A DNA stretch of 51,102 bases from a gamma proteobacterium endosymbiont of Lamellibrachia anaximandri. Lineage in GTDB: Bacteria; Pseudomonadota; Gammaproteobacteria; Chromatiales; Chromatiaceae. Position 1 is the first letter of the stretch; the number at the start of each line of letters is the position of its first letter. Shown piece by piece: positions 50,578 to 51,102 of this stretch. Made by a program: the position numbers and the translations under genes. The stretch lies in assembly GCA_016756835.1 (NCBI GenBank), contig JAESPE010000011.1, positions 1-51,102 of the forward strand, written 5' to 3'. The notes beneath the pieces are model-generated. The model saw only the letters and a program-made list of their open reading frames with translations, was not told where the DNA came from and made no database searches.

Positions 50578-50606
50578 TTGCCAAGTATGACTGGAGGCGT
50601 TAATAT
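50578..50606 (+). promoter_or_regulatory. Strong promoter of tRNA-fMet with GC-rich discriminator
   Basis: TTGCCA (50578-50583), a 17-nt spacer and TAATAT (50601-50606) are followed by GCGCCTCGC right at the expected start site. The tRNA begins 14 nt after the -10. A GC-rich discriminator is the usual sign of stringent (ppGpp) control of stable-RNA promoters. Confidence 0.75.
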
Positions 50607-50619
50607 TGCGCCTCGCTGA

Positions 50620-50979
<360 letters not shown>

Positions 50980-51102
50980 GGTCGGATGGAGCAGAGGACG
51001 AGGGCTTCAAGTGAGTCTTCGACCTCGTGAAAGATTTTGGGACATCCCAGTCCCCAAAATCGACTCGGCCTTCGACAGCCTGTTTGTGCCCCGGCCGTCC
51101 CG
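50980..51102. other. Window end: recombinase upstream part decayed, 9-bp inverted repeat
   Basis: Beyond the recombinase remnant no open gene is seen. A 9-bp inverted repeat (GATTTTGGG, 51033-51041, and CCCAAAATC, 51053-51061) lies here; its role is unknown. The conserved neighbours of tRNA-fMet in many gammaproteobacteria (rimP-nusA-infB) do not appear before the window ends. Confidence 0.35.

Overview
The window comes from a gammaproteobacterium. The gene orders carA-carB-greA-yhbY-rlmE-ftsH-folP-glmM-tpiA-secG-tRNA-Leu-nuoA..N-tRNA-fMet, dnaE-accA-tilS and ilvI-ilvH-ilvC are typical of that class, and all the proteins read as gammaproteobacterial. The 14-gene complex I operon behind secG/tRNA-Leu, the moderately GC-rich sequence and the GTAG-headed palindromic repeats would suit a Chromatiales-like or sulfur-oxidising-symbiont lineage, but that finer placement is only a guess.

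Layout. (1) 1-5393: a very large secreted or surface protein of tandem cadherin-like repeats. It begins in mid-repeat without a signal peptide and ends in about 930 residues I do not recognise. (2) 5621-6400: a small PAS-domain regulator whose first 39 codons are cut off by an in-frame amber codon. (3) 6563-10147: proS (minus), a D-amino-acid aminotransferase (plus), then a DUF4124 gene and a MIF-family gene (minus). (4) 10361-13727: ilvI, ilvH and ilvC, the shared branched-chain amino-acid pathway, closed by a strong terminator. (5) 13810-16322: repeats, then a decayed STAND-type NTPase gene (DUF4062/TIR-like + NB-ARC + TPR) with three in-frame stops and a probable frameshift. (6) 16525-22467: dnaE, accA, tilS. 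(7) 22505-23914: a lone DUF692/MNIO protein and thioredoxin 2, divergent. (8) 24082-35830: pyrimidine/arginine precursor supply (carAB), transcription and ribosome factors (greA, yhbY, rlmE), the FtsH protease, folate (folP), envelope precursor (glmM), glycolysis (tpiA), secretion (secG) and tRNA-Leu(GAG) with a terminator. (9) 35860-50556: the complete NADH:quinone oxidoreductase operon nuoA-N, behind a good sigma-70 promoter and an FNR-like box. (10) 50578-51102: a promoter and initiator tRNA-fMet, whose 3' half is also the end of a broken serine recombinase gene. This marks the scar of an integrated element.

Most of the window is conserved core genome. The least ordinary features are two families of GTAG-headed palindromes placed at gene ends. 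One family has two arm types with identical loops and co-varying stems, and these elements supply the stop codons of proS and the DUF692 gene and the C-terminal tail of TilS. Two other regions stand out: the accessory genes inactivated mainly by point nonsense changes, and the tRNA-fMet integration scar. I did not find a complete, clearly novel multi-gene system.
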